A stretch of DNA of 64,000 nucleotides from Candidatus Muiribacterium halophilum (GTDB taxonomy: Bacteria > Muiribacteriota > Muiribacteriia > Muiribacteriales > Muiribacteriaceae). Shown here piece by piece: positions 26,165 to 34,617 of this stretch. How positions within the stretch are numbered: position 1 is the stretch's first letter; each line of letters begins with the position of its first letter. The position numbers and the translations under genes were made by a program. The stretch spans positions 1 to 64,000 of the forward strand of contig JALOAD010000011.1 of NCBI GenBank assembly GCA_023228995.1. Direction: 5' to 3'. The notes under the pieces were generated by a model. That model was given only the letters and a program-made list of their open reading frames with translations, searched no databases and was not told where the DNA came from.

Positions 26165-26660
26165 CTTTTTTCCTTTCAAGCAATGGCTTTTTATTTTTTA
26201 CTATTTTTCTATCATCTTCTTCTCTAAGATCAAGTGATTCAATATATGATTCAAGAAGTGATCTTAAATCAAGTCTTATCATTTTTTTCTTTTGTTTTAA
26301 AATTTTAATATGTTTGAGAAGTTCTTTTGCTTCATCTTTTGCTGATTCTACAATTTTTTCAGCATTTAATTCAGCTTCCTTAATAATTATTTGTGCTTCT
26401 CTTTCTGCATTGTTTCTGAGTTCACCACCAGCTTTTTGTGCTGAAAGCAAAGCTTGTTTAAGGGATTTTTCCATTTCCTTAAATTCTTTAACCTGTTCTT
26501 CAAACTTTACATTATCAGTTTTAAGACTTTTGAATTCAGTATAAATACGATTGTATTCATCAGCAATAGTATGCATGAATTCATCAACTTCTTCAGGTGA
26601 ATATCCTCTAAAACCTTTAGAAAACACTCTTTTCCTTATATCAAGCGGTGTAATTCTCAT
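26139..26660 (-). CDS. divIVA: DivIVA-domain protein
   Basis: A 173-residue coiled-coil protein that would mark cell poles or division sites by sensing curved membrane. The N-terminal membrane-binding domain is clear: TPLDIRKRVFSKGFRGY, then SPEEVDEFMHTIADEYNRIY. A long coiled coil runs to about residue 130, and a basic tail follows. A strong GAGGGGG precedes the ATG. With yggT, sepF and yggS it forms the division cluster known from Firmicutes and Actinobacteria. Confidence 0.92.
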   Translation of the reverse strand: MRITPLDIRKRVFSKGFRGYSPEEVDEFMHTIADEYNRIYTEFKSLKTDNVKFEEQVKEFKEMEKSLKQALLSAQKAGGELRNNAEREAQIIIKEAELNAEKIVESAKDEAKELLKHIKILKQKKKMIRLDLRSLLESYIESLDLREEDDRKIVKNKKPLLERKKDESKSDTA

Positions 26661-26679
26661 GAAACCCCCTCAAATATCA

Positions 26680-26964
26680 TTATAAAAGGATAATTATTAT
26701 TTTTATAACAATTCTTTCAACAAATCCCAATGCAATAAATGCAAAAATAGGCGACAGATCAAGTCCCATTCCTCCAAGCGGAATAATAACCCTGAACGGC
26801 TTAATTATAACATCTGTAACAGAGTATATAAAATCACAAAATGAATTTGAATGTTTATCCAAATTAATCCATGACATTATAATCCTCAATATAATCATTA
26901 TTTCATAAGCTTGAAATATAAGCCTAATTATATTGATTATTTCATATTTACCACTTAATATCAT
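26680..26964 (-). CDS. YggT-family membrane protein
   Basis: A 94-residue membrane protein with two hydrophobic segments. Family signs: the N-terminal IIRLIFQAYEIMIILRIIMSW and, after the loop, VTDVIIKPFRVIIPLGGMGLDLSPIFAF (the P-R-x-xxP-GG-DxSP pattern), here split for length. It is the B. subtilis YlmG counterpart, whose role in division or nucleoid layout is poorly known. It overlaps sepF by four bases (ATGA). Confidence 0.9.
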   Translation of the reverse strand: MILSGKYEIINIIRLIFQAYEIMIILRIIMSWINLDKHSNSFCDFIYSVTDVIIKPFRVIIPLGGMGLDLSPIFAFIALGFVERIVIKIIIILL

Positions 26965-27350
26965 GCTTCTCTAGCATCCAAAAGATTTTCTTGTTGTTTC
27001 TTTTCTTCAACAATTGTAATATTATAAGGTGTGAAAAGAAAAATATCATCTGCTATTTTCTGCATATTTCCATTTAATGCAAATGTTGTCCCACAGACAA
27101 AATCAATAATTCTCTTAGCTTCATCTTTGATTACATTTTTAAGATTTAACAAAATACCTTTTCTTTGTCTTAAAAACGCAGTGATTTTTTTTGCATCTTC
27201 AAAAGATTCGACATTGACTATCATAATCTCTGTCTGATTTCTTGAATTTAAATCAACAACCTTTGGACTTTCATAATCTGTTTCAGAGTAATTTTCTTCA
27301 TACTCTTCAATACCTACGAGGTTTAAAAATTTTCTCCATAAGCCCTTCAT
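26961..27350 (-). CDS. sepF: Cell division protein SepF
   Basis: A 129-residue protein that bundles FtsZ and anchors it to the membrane. The N-terminal amphipathic helix MKGLWRKFLNLVGI would bind the membrane. The globular domain (about 40-120) reads IMIVNVESFEDAKKI, KGILLNLKNV, then RIIDFVCGTTFALNG. This gives an FtsA-independent FtsZ anchor, as in Gram-positives and cyanobacteria. GGGGG precedes the ATG, 18 bases after yggS. Confidence 0.93.
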   Translation of the reverse strand: MKGLWRKFLNLVGIEEYEENYSETDYESPKVVDLNSRNQTEIMIVNVESFEDAKKITAFLRQRKGILLNLKNVIKDEAKRIIDFVCGTTFALNGNMQKIADDIFLFTPYNITIVEEKKQQENLLDAREA

Positions 27351-27368
27351 AAGTGTTTCCCCCTTGCT

Positions 27369-28034
27369 TTAATTAAATATAAGACTACCTATCCTTACAA
27401 TGCTTGAACCTTCTTTTATTGCTAACTCATAATCATCTGTCATACCCATAGACAATTCTAATGGATTTAATCGACAGTTTTTTAAATTTTTATTAATTTT
27501 TTCTTTTAATAACCTTAATTTCATAAAACATTTAGCCTTATCTTCTGCATTTCCTTTAAGTGGAGATATTGTCATAAGTCCTGTTATATTTAGCTTTTCA
27601 AGTTTCATATTATCTAGTTTATAAAAAAAAGACTCAACTTCATCAGGGTAAATTCCTGATTTTGAGTCTTCATTTGAAAGATTTATCTGTACAAGTCCAT
27701 TTATAGTTCTATCAAATCTTTTTTCAATCTCTTCTACTAATCTTATACTATCTATTGAATGGATTAATTCAAGATTGTTTATTTTTGCTAGATATTTTAC
27801 TTTATTTGTCTGAATATGCCCTATCATATGCCATAATATATCTTGCGGATATTCTTCAGCTCGTTGAATAAGCTGATTTACATAACTTTCTCCGAAATTT
27901 CTTTCTCCACATTCATATGCTTCCATAATTTTTTCAGTTGTTGCATACTTAGTTACTGTAACAAGTGTTATTTTGCTTTCAGAAACTTCTGATATACTTT
28001 TTTTTATTTCAGAAATATTATTTTTAATTGACAT
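27369..28034 (-). CDS. yggS: PLP-homeostasis protein (YggS/PLPBP)
   Basis: A 221-residue pyridoxal-phosphate-binding TIM-barrel protein that buffers PLP. The Lys carrier is in LVTVTKYATTEKI (near residue 28), followed by FGESYVNQL, WHMIGHIQTNKVKYL, LVQINLSNEDSKSGI and LSMGMTDDYELAIKEGSS. It opens the sepF-yggT-divIVA cluster. Its own ribosome-binding site is poor, and a 36-codon ORF ends eight bases before its ATG, so coupling is likely. Confidence 0.95.
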   Translation of the reverse strand: MSIKNNISEIKKSISEVSESKITLVTVTKYATTEKIMEAYECGERNFGESYVNQLIQRAEEYPQDILWHMIGHIQTNKVKYLAKINNLELIHSIDSIRLVEEIEKRFDRTINGLVQINLSNEDSKSGIYPDEVESFFYKLDNMKLEKLNITGLMTISPLKGNAEDKAKCFMKLRLLKEKINKNLKNCRLNPLELSMGMTDDYELAIKEGSSIVRIGSLIFN

Positions 28035-28042
28035 TTTATTAA

Positions 28043-28153
28043 TTAATAAAAAAGAGTATCTCTTTCATTTCTGCCTTTAACTTCAATTATTTCACCTATG
28101 CTTACTGTAAAATCTCTGTTTGTAACTTCAGTTTTCACATTTCTCTTTTTCAT
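28043..28153 (-). CDS. 36-residue small protein upstream of yggS
   Basis: A short frame, MKKRNVKTEVTNRDF, then TVSIGEIIEVKGRNERDTLF and Y, with a very strong GGGAGG three bases before its ATG. It ends eight bases before yggS, which lacks a good ribosome-binding site. It could be a real small basic protein or a leader peptide whose translation opens yggS. No family is recognised; the second half (VSIGEIIEVKGR) looks like a beta-hairpin. Confidence 0.6.
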   Translation of the reverse strand: MKKRNVKTEVTNRDFTVSIGEIIEVKGRNERDTLFY

Positions 28154-28258
28154 AAACCCTCCCGGATAACATTTCTATATAAATATTTATCGGTAACAGG
28201 TTCACAAATCTTTAATGTAAGTAAATTTAGGATTATGCAATAACCCTTTAATCCGATT

Positions 28259-28286
28259 TTGCCTTGGCATGTTATGCCTTTGGCAA
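28259..28286. repeat. Twin hairpin A
   Basis: TTGCC-tt-GGCAT-gtt-ATGCC-ttt-GGCAA: two five-pair helices separated by a small T-rich internal loop. It has the same layout as hairpin B 24 bases downstream. Confidence 0.7.
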
Positions 28287-28309
28287 GATGTTTGCTTTCA
28301 GAATAGATG

Positions 28310-28339
28310 TTTGCCTTGTCATATCATGACTTCGGCAAA
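28310..28339. repeat. Twin hairpin B
   Basis: TTTGCC-tt-GTCAT-atc-ATGAC-ttc-GGCAAA. Compared with hairpin A, the second pair of the inner stem changes from G-C to T-A, with both partners changed. Confidence 0.7.
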
Positions 28340-28471
28340 GATTTTGAGCTTTGCTCGAGTTTCAAACCTAGTTTTACTTGTAAAACTAAATCGTGAGCAT
28401 AGCGAACCATATTGTCAGACTAATACTATCAGTCTCTCACAATATCGTGCATTTATGCACTAACCCTTTTG

Positions 28472-30061
28472 CTACTTTCGCATTTTTAGTATCTCCAATG
28501 CTGATTCTGCTAATTCTTGATTAGATGAATTTGAATGTGTTTTTGCAAATTTCAACGCACTTTCTATAAAATATGAATTTGTAATTACTGATTGATATAT
28601 AGTCTTTTTTATATCATCATCACCGGATTTCAACAAATCAAGTATTACATCCTGAGAAACTAATGTATTTAATATACATAATCTTTTTACAGCAAGTCTT
28701 ATTATATCAAAAGATTTATTACTATATATTACTTCTTTTAAAAAAAGTACATCTTTCTCATTTGACAAAAATATCTTACAATAATAACTCCAATACGATA
28801 TATCTTTATTTTCAGAAAAAATAAATTCATCAACATATAAAAGAGCATCTTCTCCATAATCAATTATACAATTTGCCGCAAATTTTCTAACAATCCAGTT
28901 CTTATCTTTTAAATTTTTAAAAAAAAGTGGTACAAATGTTTCATCTTTTAATGATGAAAAAAATCTTAACATTTCAATTTTAGTATATTTGTCAAAACTA
29001 TCAAATTCTTCTATTATCTTCTCTATAATACAACTTTCTTTGCTAATACCTTTAGTTTTTAAAATATTAATTTTAATTTCATAATCTTCCGCTTCTATAT
29101 AAAGTTTTTCAAGCGTTTTTTCAGGAATTTTTGAAGCGATTTTACTATTTCTTATAATAAAAGCTTTTATATCGGAATTTTCAATATTTAATATATTATC
29201 TATAATTTCATTAATATCATCTTTCACCATACAAATAAAGAAATAAGCCAAAGTAATATCATCACATCCTAGCGCTTTTATTTCATTAAAACATATTTTA
29301 TGTGAATATTTATTAAACACCATTAAAAGAGAAAGAATTCCATATTCTTCTTTTTTTAATGATTCAAAAAGTTCGTTTTTTTCAACTGATGCTGAAAGAA
29401 AATAAATAATATCAGATTTTTCTTCAAGTCTTGTATTATTTGATATTTTCTTTAAAATATCTTTAAATATCATGTCTTCATTTTTTAAAATCTCAAATAT
29501 CTTTTCAAAATAATATATTACAAGACTTGTAAAATTAGTATTAAGAACAAAAGAATAATTAAGAAATTTATCTATATCACATATATCAATTAATGCATCT
29601 AATGCTGCCTTTATAAGAGGAGGATATTTACTCACAAGAGCAGATTCATATATATTTAAAAAATCTTTTCTTGGATAAAAAGAAGTAATTTCAACAATTC
29701 TGGTTTTTAACAAATCATTCTCTATAGAATAAATTTCATGTAAATTATCAGAAAACCATTCAAAATTTGAATTGATAATCTTTTTTACAACCTGAAAATA
29801 ATCTCTATCTGAAAGATTATTTATTAACTCCTCAATAAGTTTTTTACCATAATAATCAGGAGATAATCTTCCAAGTATTTCTCCACTCCAATATCTTTCA
29901 TCTATATTTCCATTTACAAGATTTTCTATAAGTGAATCTGTAATACTACTAACCCTGTTTATTATAAGTTCTAATGAAGATGAAATATTAAATGAAGCTT
30001 CTTTTCTTTCTCTCCAATCCTTGTCTGATAAATTACCTAACATTTCTTTTAATTCATTCAC
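28472..30061 (-). CDS. HEAT-repeat protein
   Basis: A 529-residue, almost entirely helical protein without signal peptide. The N-terminus MLGNLSDKDWRERKEASFNI and later blocks such as NLKDKNWIVRKFAANCIIDYG and LKSGDDDIKKTIYQSVI show the HEAT pattern of paired helices with D-xx-(V/I)R at the turns. This makes an elongated protein-binding scaffold. It is one of three HEAT proteins in 8 kb and is divergent from the second (155-base spacer). The partner is unknown. Confidence 0.8.
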   Translation of the reverse strand: MNELKEMLGNLSDKDWRERKEASFNISSSLELIINRVSSITDSLIENLVNGNIDERYWSGEILGRLSPDYYGKKLIEELINNLSDRDYFQVVKKIINSNFEWFSDNLHEIYSIENDLLKTRIVEITSFYPRKDFLNIYESALVSKYPPLIKAALDALIDICDIDKFLNYSFVLNTNFTSLVIYYFEKIFEILKNEDMIFKDILKKISNNTRLEEKSDIIYFLSASVEKNELFESLKKEEYGILSLLMVFNKYSHKICFNEIKALGCDDITLAYFFICMVKDDINEIIDNILNIENSDIKAFIIRNSKIASKIPEKTLEKLYIEAEDYEIKINILKTKGISKESCIIEKIIEEFDSFDKYTKIEMLRFFSSLKDETFVPLFFKNLKDKNWIVRKFAANCIIDYGEDALLYVDEFIFSENKDISYWSYYCKIFLSNEKDVLFLKEVIYSNKSFDIIRLAVKRLCILNTLVSQDVILDLLKSGDDDIKKTIYQSVITNSYFIESALKFAKTHSNSSNQELAESALEILKMRK

Positions 30062-30216
30062 TCGCTTTACACCTCATATTATAATTTTACTCTATAAATT
30101 TAATAATACAGTTGTGACAATTAAAATACAATTTAACCCTTTTAAAAATTGAACCTGTGAACCGGTATTTTACACTTATTATAGACCTATAATTTCATTT
30201 ATGGTAATTTTAAATT

Positions 30217-32220
30217 ATGAAAGATAATTATGAGATTATTGAAAATCTTATTGAACTTTATGAACACCCTGATATTAATATCAAATTATATATAATTGAC
30301 GAAATAATAAAAGGTGATTTTTCAATTGATGAAAAAGATAGATTTCTTGAAACTGCACTTAAATCAAAAAATACACCTCCAAATGAAAAAACAAGAATAC
30401 AGTATAAAATTTTAAATTCAATATTTGATAATCGTGAAGAACTTTCACCTGATATATTAAAAGCATTATTAGGTCTTTTATGCATTTCTAAAAATATAAA
30501 AATAGTTGATAATATAATCAACAAAACTCTAACATTTCCAGAAAAACAAACTATTGAAGTAATTCAGGATATTTTAACTCATTATATTCCTGAACTTCAT
30601 AAAACTTTATTTTTTATATTAGCTAATATGAAATCTAATAAATCATTTGAAATTATTCTTGACCTTTTTATTAAAAGTGAAGAACCAATCGATATAAATT
30701 TTTTTAAAGATATAATTGAAAAAAAATTAGCTCATTTAGCTGAAAACAATCCTGAAAATGCTAATGAAGCTTCTGAAATGATTTTTAAAAATCTAATAAA
30801 TTTAAAATCTAATCAATCTAAGTATTTTTTAATAAAAGAAGCTTTGATATTAACTCCTGATTCAATTGAAAATTTTTTATCTTTTTATAAAGAAACAGTT
30901 TACAAAGAAGATCTTCTTATTTTTCTTTCAAAATTTTCAGAAAAGATATTTAAGAGTTTTTCTAAAAAATTAAAAACATGTTCGGTTCATAATCGTGAAA
31001 AGATTTTTAGATTCACACTTGAGATTTTTACAAAAATTAGTCCAGAAAAAATTTATGAACTTATACTTTCATTTCACAGTTGTATTAAAGATATCAAAGA
31101 AATTACAACTGTTATAAAAGATTTTCAAAATGTTGATATTGTTTTTAAAATGCTTAATAATCCTGATTCTGAAATAATTATGATTGGTCTTGAACTTGCC
31201 AAAAACACCCATAACCCAAAAATCCTTTCTGTAACTAAAAAACTTTTGAAAAATCCTGATGAAAACATTAGAAAAGAAGCAGTAAATGTCCTTTCATTTT
31301 ATTCATCAAGTGAACTTATTGGAATATATAGAGAATTATTATCAGATCCATCAACTCTTGTTCAGGATACTGTACTTAAAAAACTTGCTGCGTCAAAAGA
31401 TGAAAAGATTACTGCATTGCTTCTTGGAGAATTAAACAATGAAAACTTAAGAAGCAGAATAATTAATATTCTTGGAGAAAAAAACCTTGATTATTATTTT
31501 TCTCAATTTAATCAACTTAATGAGGATACACGAGAAAAAATGGCAAAAGCTCTTATAAAAACTTCTGACAAAACTCTTGAACTTGCTTTGAGATTATGTG
31601 AATCAACCGAAGTTGATGATAGATTTGTTGGAGTGAAAACTTTATCCTATATTTTGCCTGAAAAACAAGAGATAATTTTAGCACAATTTAAAAAAATGAC
31701 AGATGATCCAGATTCTTTTATAAGATCAACAATTTCCGGTTCATTAAAAGATATTAATTCAAACATGGCAACAGTTATTTTGCTAACACTTCTTAAAGAT
31801 CCTAATAAAAGAGTTCGTGCAAACTGTATTGAAGCTTTTGAAAACACTACAAATCGTGATGGTGTAATAAAAGTCCTTAGAACATTTCTCACAGATGTCA
31901 ACAATCGTATTAGAGGAAATGCTATAATGATGTTATATAAATTAGGCGATACAAGTGTTGAAAAAGATATTAAAATATTATTAGAAGATAATGATAAATG
32001 GATGAATGTAACTGGAATTTTTATTATAGGTGAACTTGCTTTAGAAAAATTTGGATATGAACTTGTAAGTCTTATTAATTCAACTGATATTGATATTAAA
32101 AAAAATGTAATTAAAGCTATAATTAAGATTAATTCTCCAAAATTTAAAACTTATATTAAAAGACTCGTAAATGATCCTGACAGTGAAATAAGAAGTCTTG
32201 TTTTAAATTACCTAAAATAA
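30217..32220 (+). CDS. HEAT-repeat protein
   Basis: A 667-residue helical solenoid. The C-terminal half has clear HEAT units of about 31-35 residues: LLKNPDENIRKEAVNVLSFY, LLSDPSTLVQDTVLKKLAAS, LLKDPNKRVRANCIEAFEN and LLEDNDKWMNVTGIFIIGEL; the last is LVNDPDSEIRSLVLNYLK. The N-terminal half is more degenerate. No catalytic domain and no signal peptide, so a cytosolic scaffold. Its stop overlaps the 3' end of the converging pyruvyl-transferase gene by nine bases. A TATAAT lies at 30188-30193 but without a convincing -35. Confidence 0.82.
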   Translation: MKDNYEIIENLIELYEHPDINIKLYIIDEIIKGDFSIDEKDRFLETALKSKNTPPNEKTRIQYKILNSIFDNREELSPDILKALLGLLCISKNIKIVDNIINKTLTFPEKQTIEVIQDILTHYIPELHKTLFFILANMKSNKSFEIILDLFIKSEEPIDINFFKDIIEKKLAHLAENNPENANEASEMIFKNLINLKSNQSKYFLIKEALILTPDSIENFLSFYKETVYKEDLLIFLSKFSEKIFKSFSKKLKTCSVHNREKIFRFTLEIFTKISPEKIYELILSFHSCIKDIKEITTVIKDFQNVDIVFKMLNNPDSEIIMIGLELAKNTHNPKILSVTKKLLKNPDENIRKEAVNVLSFYSSSELIGIYRELLSDPSTLVQDTVLKKLAASKDEKITALLLGELNNENLRSRIINILGEKNLDYYFSQFNQLNEDTREKMAKALIKTSDKTLELALRLCESTEVDDRFVGVKTLSYILPEKQEIILAQFKKMTDDPDSFIRSTISGSLKDINSNMATVILLTLLKDPNKRVRANCIEAFENTTNRDGVIKVLRTFLTDVNNRIRGNAIMMLYKLGDTSVEKDIKILLEDNDKWMNVTGIFIIGELALEKFGYELVSLINSTDIDIKKNVIKAIIKINSPKFKTYIKRLVNDPDSEIRSLVLNYLK

Positions 32221-33120
32221 ATATTTTTCAAAAGAAAAAGCTCTTTTATAAAACTCTGCTAATTTATTTTTTTTGTTTATTTTAATTTTTTTACTTTGAA
32301 TTTTTTCAATATCATCAATACTTTTTAATAAATTAACTTCATGGTCAATTTCTTTGCAAAAATTTAAAACTTTATCATCATACGGTATAACAAATATATT
32401 TTTTACACCAAAATAATAACTTAATATCACACCATGCAATGGAATTGCATAAATTGTTTTATATTCAGCCATTTTAGCTTCAATCTCATGTAATTTCATA
32501 TTATATAATTTTATTATATTTCTATTAACATAATTTTTAGCAAAAAACTCATAATCATAAGGTTCCATTGCAAGAATATCAATATCTTGATTTAAATTAT
32601 AGTTTTTTATATATCTTGATTTAGGAATATATGCAGTTTTTTTTCCATTATTTAAACGATTTTTATTATTATTTACAAAAAAAGTATCTGCTCCCAATAC
32701 TTTATTATTATAAAATTCAATAAATTCAAAATCAGATTTAGTTCTACATGAAATAAAATCACAAAGTAATATTGCTTTTTTAAATAAAAAATAATTGAAT
32801 TTTCCTTTTATAGGACCAAAACCATTATTTATAAGATAAATCTTTTTTCTTAATAATTTACATAAAAAAATAAATATAATATAAAAATACAGACTTTTTG
32901 ATGAACTTTTATTCTGTAAAATATTTCCACCCGGAAATACAATTGGATTTTTATTAAGTAAATTCAAAAATGAAAATCTTTTGACACTTGAAGATGAATT
33001 TGAAGCAGAAAAAACAATTGATTCTGGATATAAATTCAAAAAAGAGTTTAAAATCAACTCATCACCTAAATTTTTATAACCAAAATAACCGTATAATAAA
33101 AATTCTGATTTTTTTTTCAA
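32212..33120 (-). CDS. Polysaccharide pyruvyl transferase-family protein (CsaB-like)
   Basis: A 302-residue protein of the family that adds ketal pyruvate to cell-wall or exopolysaccharides. Seen: LYGYFGYKNLGDELIL at the N-terminus, PIVFPGGNILQN, NNGFGPIKGKF, CRTKSDFEF, and in the C-terminal half IYAIPLHGVILSYYFGV. In CsaB homologues this tethers S-layer proteins; the acceptor here is unknown. It leads into no polysaccharide operon; upstream neighbours are two unknown genes. Confidence 0.8.
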   Translation of the reverse strand: MKKKSEFLLYGYFGYKNLGDELILNSFLNLYPESIVFSASNSSSSVKRFSFLNLLNKNPIVFPGGNILQNKSSSKSLYFYIIFIFLCKLLRKKIYLINNGFGPIKGKFNYFLFKKAILLCDFISCRTKSDFEFIEFYNNKVLGADTFFVNNNKNRLNNGKKTAYIPKSRYIKNYNLNQDIDILAMEPYDYEFFAKNYVNRNIIKLYNMKLHEIEAKMAEYKTIYAIPLHGVILSYYFGVKNIFVIPYDDKVLNFCKEIDHEVNLLKSIDDIEKIQSKKIKINKKNKLAEFYKRAFSFEKYLF

Positions 33121-33131
33121 TACAAAACCTT

Positions 33132-33668
33132 TTAATACAATATTTTTTTGAGAATAAAACTAATATTATTGATAGAATTCAATATTTCATTTAAAAAATG
33201 ACGATCTATGTTTTTTTCATTTGAACAATTTGTAATGCTTTCATATATTCTATAAAGAAATATATCTTTTTTACCAAAATTTTCTCTAGCAATATTAGGA
33301 TGCTCAATAATATGAAATATACAAGTTTCAAATATCTCAAATATCTCAATAAGATTTTTAAAAAAATCTTTATAAAAATTTTTATTGCTATCTTTAAAAT
33401 CGCAAAAATAAAATGTAAAAAATGAATTTGACAAATTTATATAAAGTAATGAAATATCACATATATTTTGAATTTTAGAAACGCTCAAATCCTCAATTAT
33501 AATAGAATGGATTTCACCTGAAGTCTTAAATAAATTATTAAATTGTTCATTGCTTCTTTCATTTTTTAATATATCTTTTTCAATAAGTCCTAGTAATTTG
33601 TTTGTCTTTTTTTGCTGTGAATGAAATTTTTGTAACATTTTTTTGTCTAAGTTTTTTTTAAATAACAT
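33132..33668 (-). CDS. Hypothetical helical protein
   Basis: A 178-residue Lys/Asn/Ile/Phe-rich protein with no recognised family, signal peptide or membrane helix. It is mostly helical: MLQKFHSQQKKTNKLLGLI, a central stretch SIIIEDLSVSKIQNICD, and a C-terminal helix with NEILNSINNISF. It lies 11 bases upstream of the pyruvyl-transferase gene, same strand, with codon use like its neighbours, so it is probably co-transcribed and real. Confidence 0.6.
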   Translation of the reverse strand: MLFKKNLDKKMLQKFHSQQKKTNKLLGLIEKDILKNERSNEQFNNLFKTSGEIHSIIIEDLSVSKIQNICDISLLYINLSNSFFTFYFCDFKDSNKNFYKDFFKNLIEIFEIFETCIFHIIEHPNIARENFGKKDIFLYRIYESITNCSNEKNIDRHFLNEILNSINNISFILKKILY

Positions 33669-33688
33669 ATTATGACTACTTCTCCATT

Positions 33689-34129
33689 TTATCCAAATAA
33701 TTTTTTATCAATACTATCTCTTATAAAAGCAAAATTTTTTATAACACTTTCAGCTTCCTGATTCATCATAAGTCTTTTGAGTTCAGCTCTTACACATTCA
33801 TCATAAGTCTTTTTAAATATAAGAATATTGTAAAAAGGTAAAATTTTATATTTACTTGCTAATTTTTTAATATACTTTTTTTCCTCTAATTCCAGATTTT
33901 TATAAAAGAAAATAAAACTAATAAGTCTTTTATCTAATATCATTTTTTTTATACTAGGCCACATAAAATATATAGTAAAAAACAAAATTACAGATATAAA
34001 CAAAAACATATAAAAAGCATCTCCAATAGAACTACTGGAATTTATATATTTTCTAACTCCTGCTTCCTGAAAAAAATAATCGGAGAATGCATTTAAAATA
34101 TCACTTATATTAGCCATAATTATCTCCAA
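33689..34129 (-). CDS. Hypothetical single-pass membrane protein
   Basis: A 146-residue protein: a short N-terminal part (ISDILNAFSDYFFQEAGVR), one strong helix (FLFISVILFFTIYFMWP, about 40-58) and a basic cytosolic helical domain (ELEEKKYIKKLASKYKILP). The family is not recognised, though the tail resembles other small membrane proteins with an RNA-like basic domain only in composition. It is the first gene of the unit running into the two genes downstream. Confidence 0.6.
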   Translation of the reverse strand: MEIIMANISDILNAFSDYFFQEAGVRKYINSSSSIGDAFYMFLFISVILFFTIYFMWPSIKKMILDKRLISFIFFYKNLELEEKKYIKKLASKYKILPFYNILIFKKTYDECVRAELKRLMMNQEAESVIKNFAFIRDSIDKKLFG

Positions 34130-34364
34130 TACAATTTTTTTAAATAAAATTGAATACTGTTTATTAATACATAATCAATAAATTACAATTATAATTTATA
34201 TCATCGTCACTTTTAAATCAAATTTTAAAAAAAACAGTATTAAAAAATGTTATAGAGTTGAGGGTTATTAAGTTAAAAAACTATTATAAAATTTATTTAT
34301 GAATAAAAACACAAAACAATATAGTTTTTTTATATATATTACATACTTTTAGATATTATCATCC

Positions 34365-34404
34365 AATTTTTTGAATCTATATGTAAAATCTAATTCAAAA
34401 AAAA
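34365..34404 (+). repeat. 40-base dispersed repeat, copy A
   Basis: AATTTTTTGAATCTATATGT followed by AAAATCTAATTC and eight A; identical over 40 bases to the minus strand of 60718-60757. It joins directly to a CCCGG element. Confidence 0.85.
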
Positions 34405-34445
34405 ATCAAAAACAGAACCCGGCTCAGAATCATACCGGGATGAAA
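34401..34445 (+). repeat. CCCGG palindromic element, copy 3
   Basis: AAAAATCAAAAACAGA, then ACCCGG-CTCAGAATCATA-CCGGGA and TGAAA. Stem intact. This is the only copy between divergent genes. Confidence 0.85.
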
Positions 34446-34531
34446 GATTTTTAAATAAAATTTACTTCAATCTCGCTTTCCTTTATCTTTGTAAATCAGT
34501 GGTAAATTTTCAATTAAATTAAATCATCATG

Positions 34532-34563
34532 GAGTTTCTATAAACAAAAGCAAAAAAAAAATC
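34532..34563 (+). repeat. 32-base dispersed repeat, copy B
   Basis: Identical to 20427-20458 (GAGTTTCTATAAACAAAAGC, A10, TC). Confidence 0.85.
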
Positions 34564-34595
34564 TGCTCGGTAACTTGAGTGAACGTTGCGAAGCA

Positions 34596-34617
34596 TATAA
34601 TACACGGATGTATTATA
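34596..34617. repeat. Perfect 9-pair hairpin
   Basis: TATAATACA-CGGA-TGTATTATA. It is preceded by GTGAACGTTGCGAAGCATAT, which matches 16 of 20 bases of 28393-28412, also followed by a hairpin. Confidence 0.65.

Larger units (their letters stand above)
28154..28471. other. Hairpin-rich intergenic region
   Basis: No protein-coding gene is supported. About 200 bases (28259-28461) are packed with inverted repeats: two twin hairpins (28259-28286, 28310-28339), GAGC/GCTC near 28347, TAGTTTTAC-TT-GTAAAACTA (28369-28388), ATATTGT...ACAATAT (28409-28445) and GTGCAT-TT-ATGCAC (28448-28461). It could be a structured RNA, a composite mobile palindrome or the 3' end of the HEAT-repeat mRNA. Confidence 0.6.

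Noticed and set aside
28259-28461. tRNA or rRNA in the hairpin region
   Set aside because: No T-loop GTTCGAATC-type word, no acceptor-stem pairing of about 72 bases, and no CCA end.
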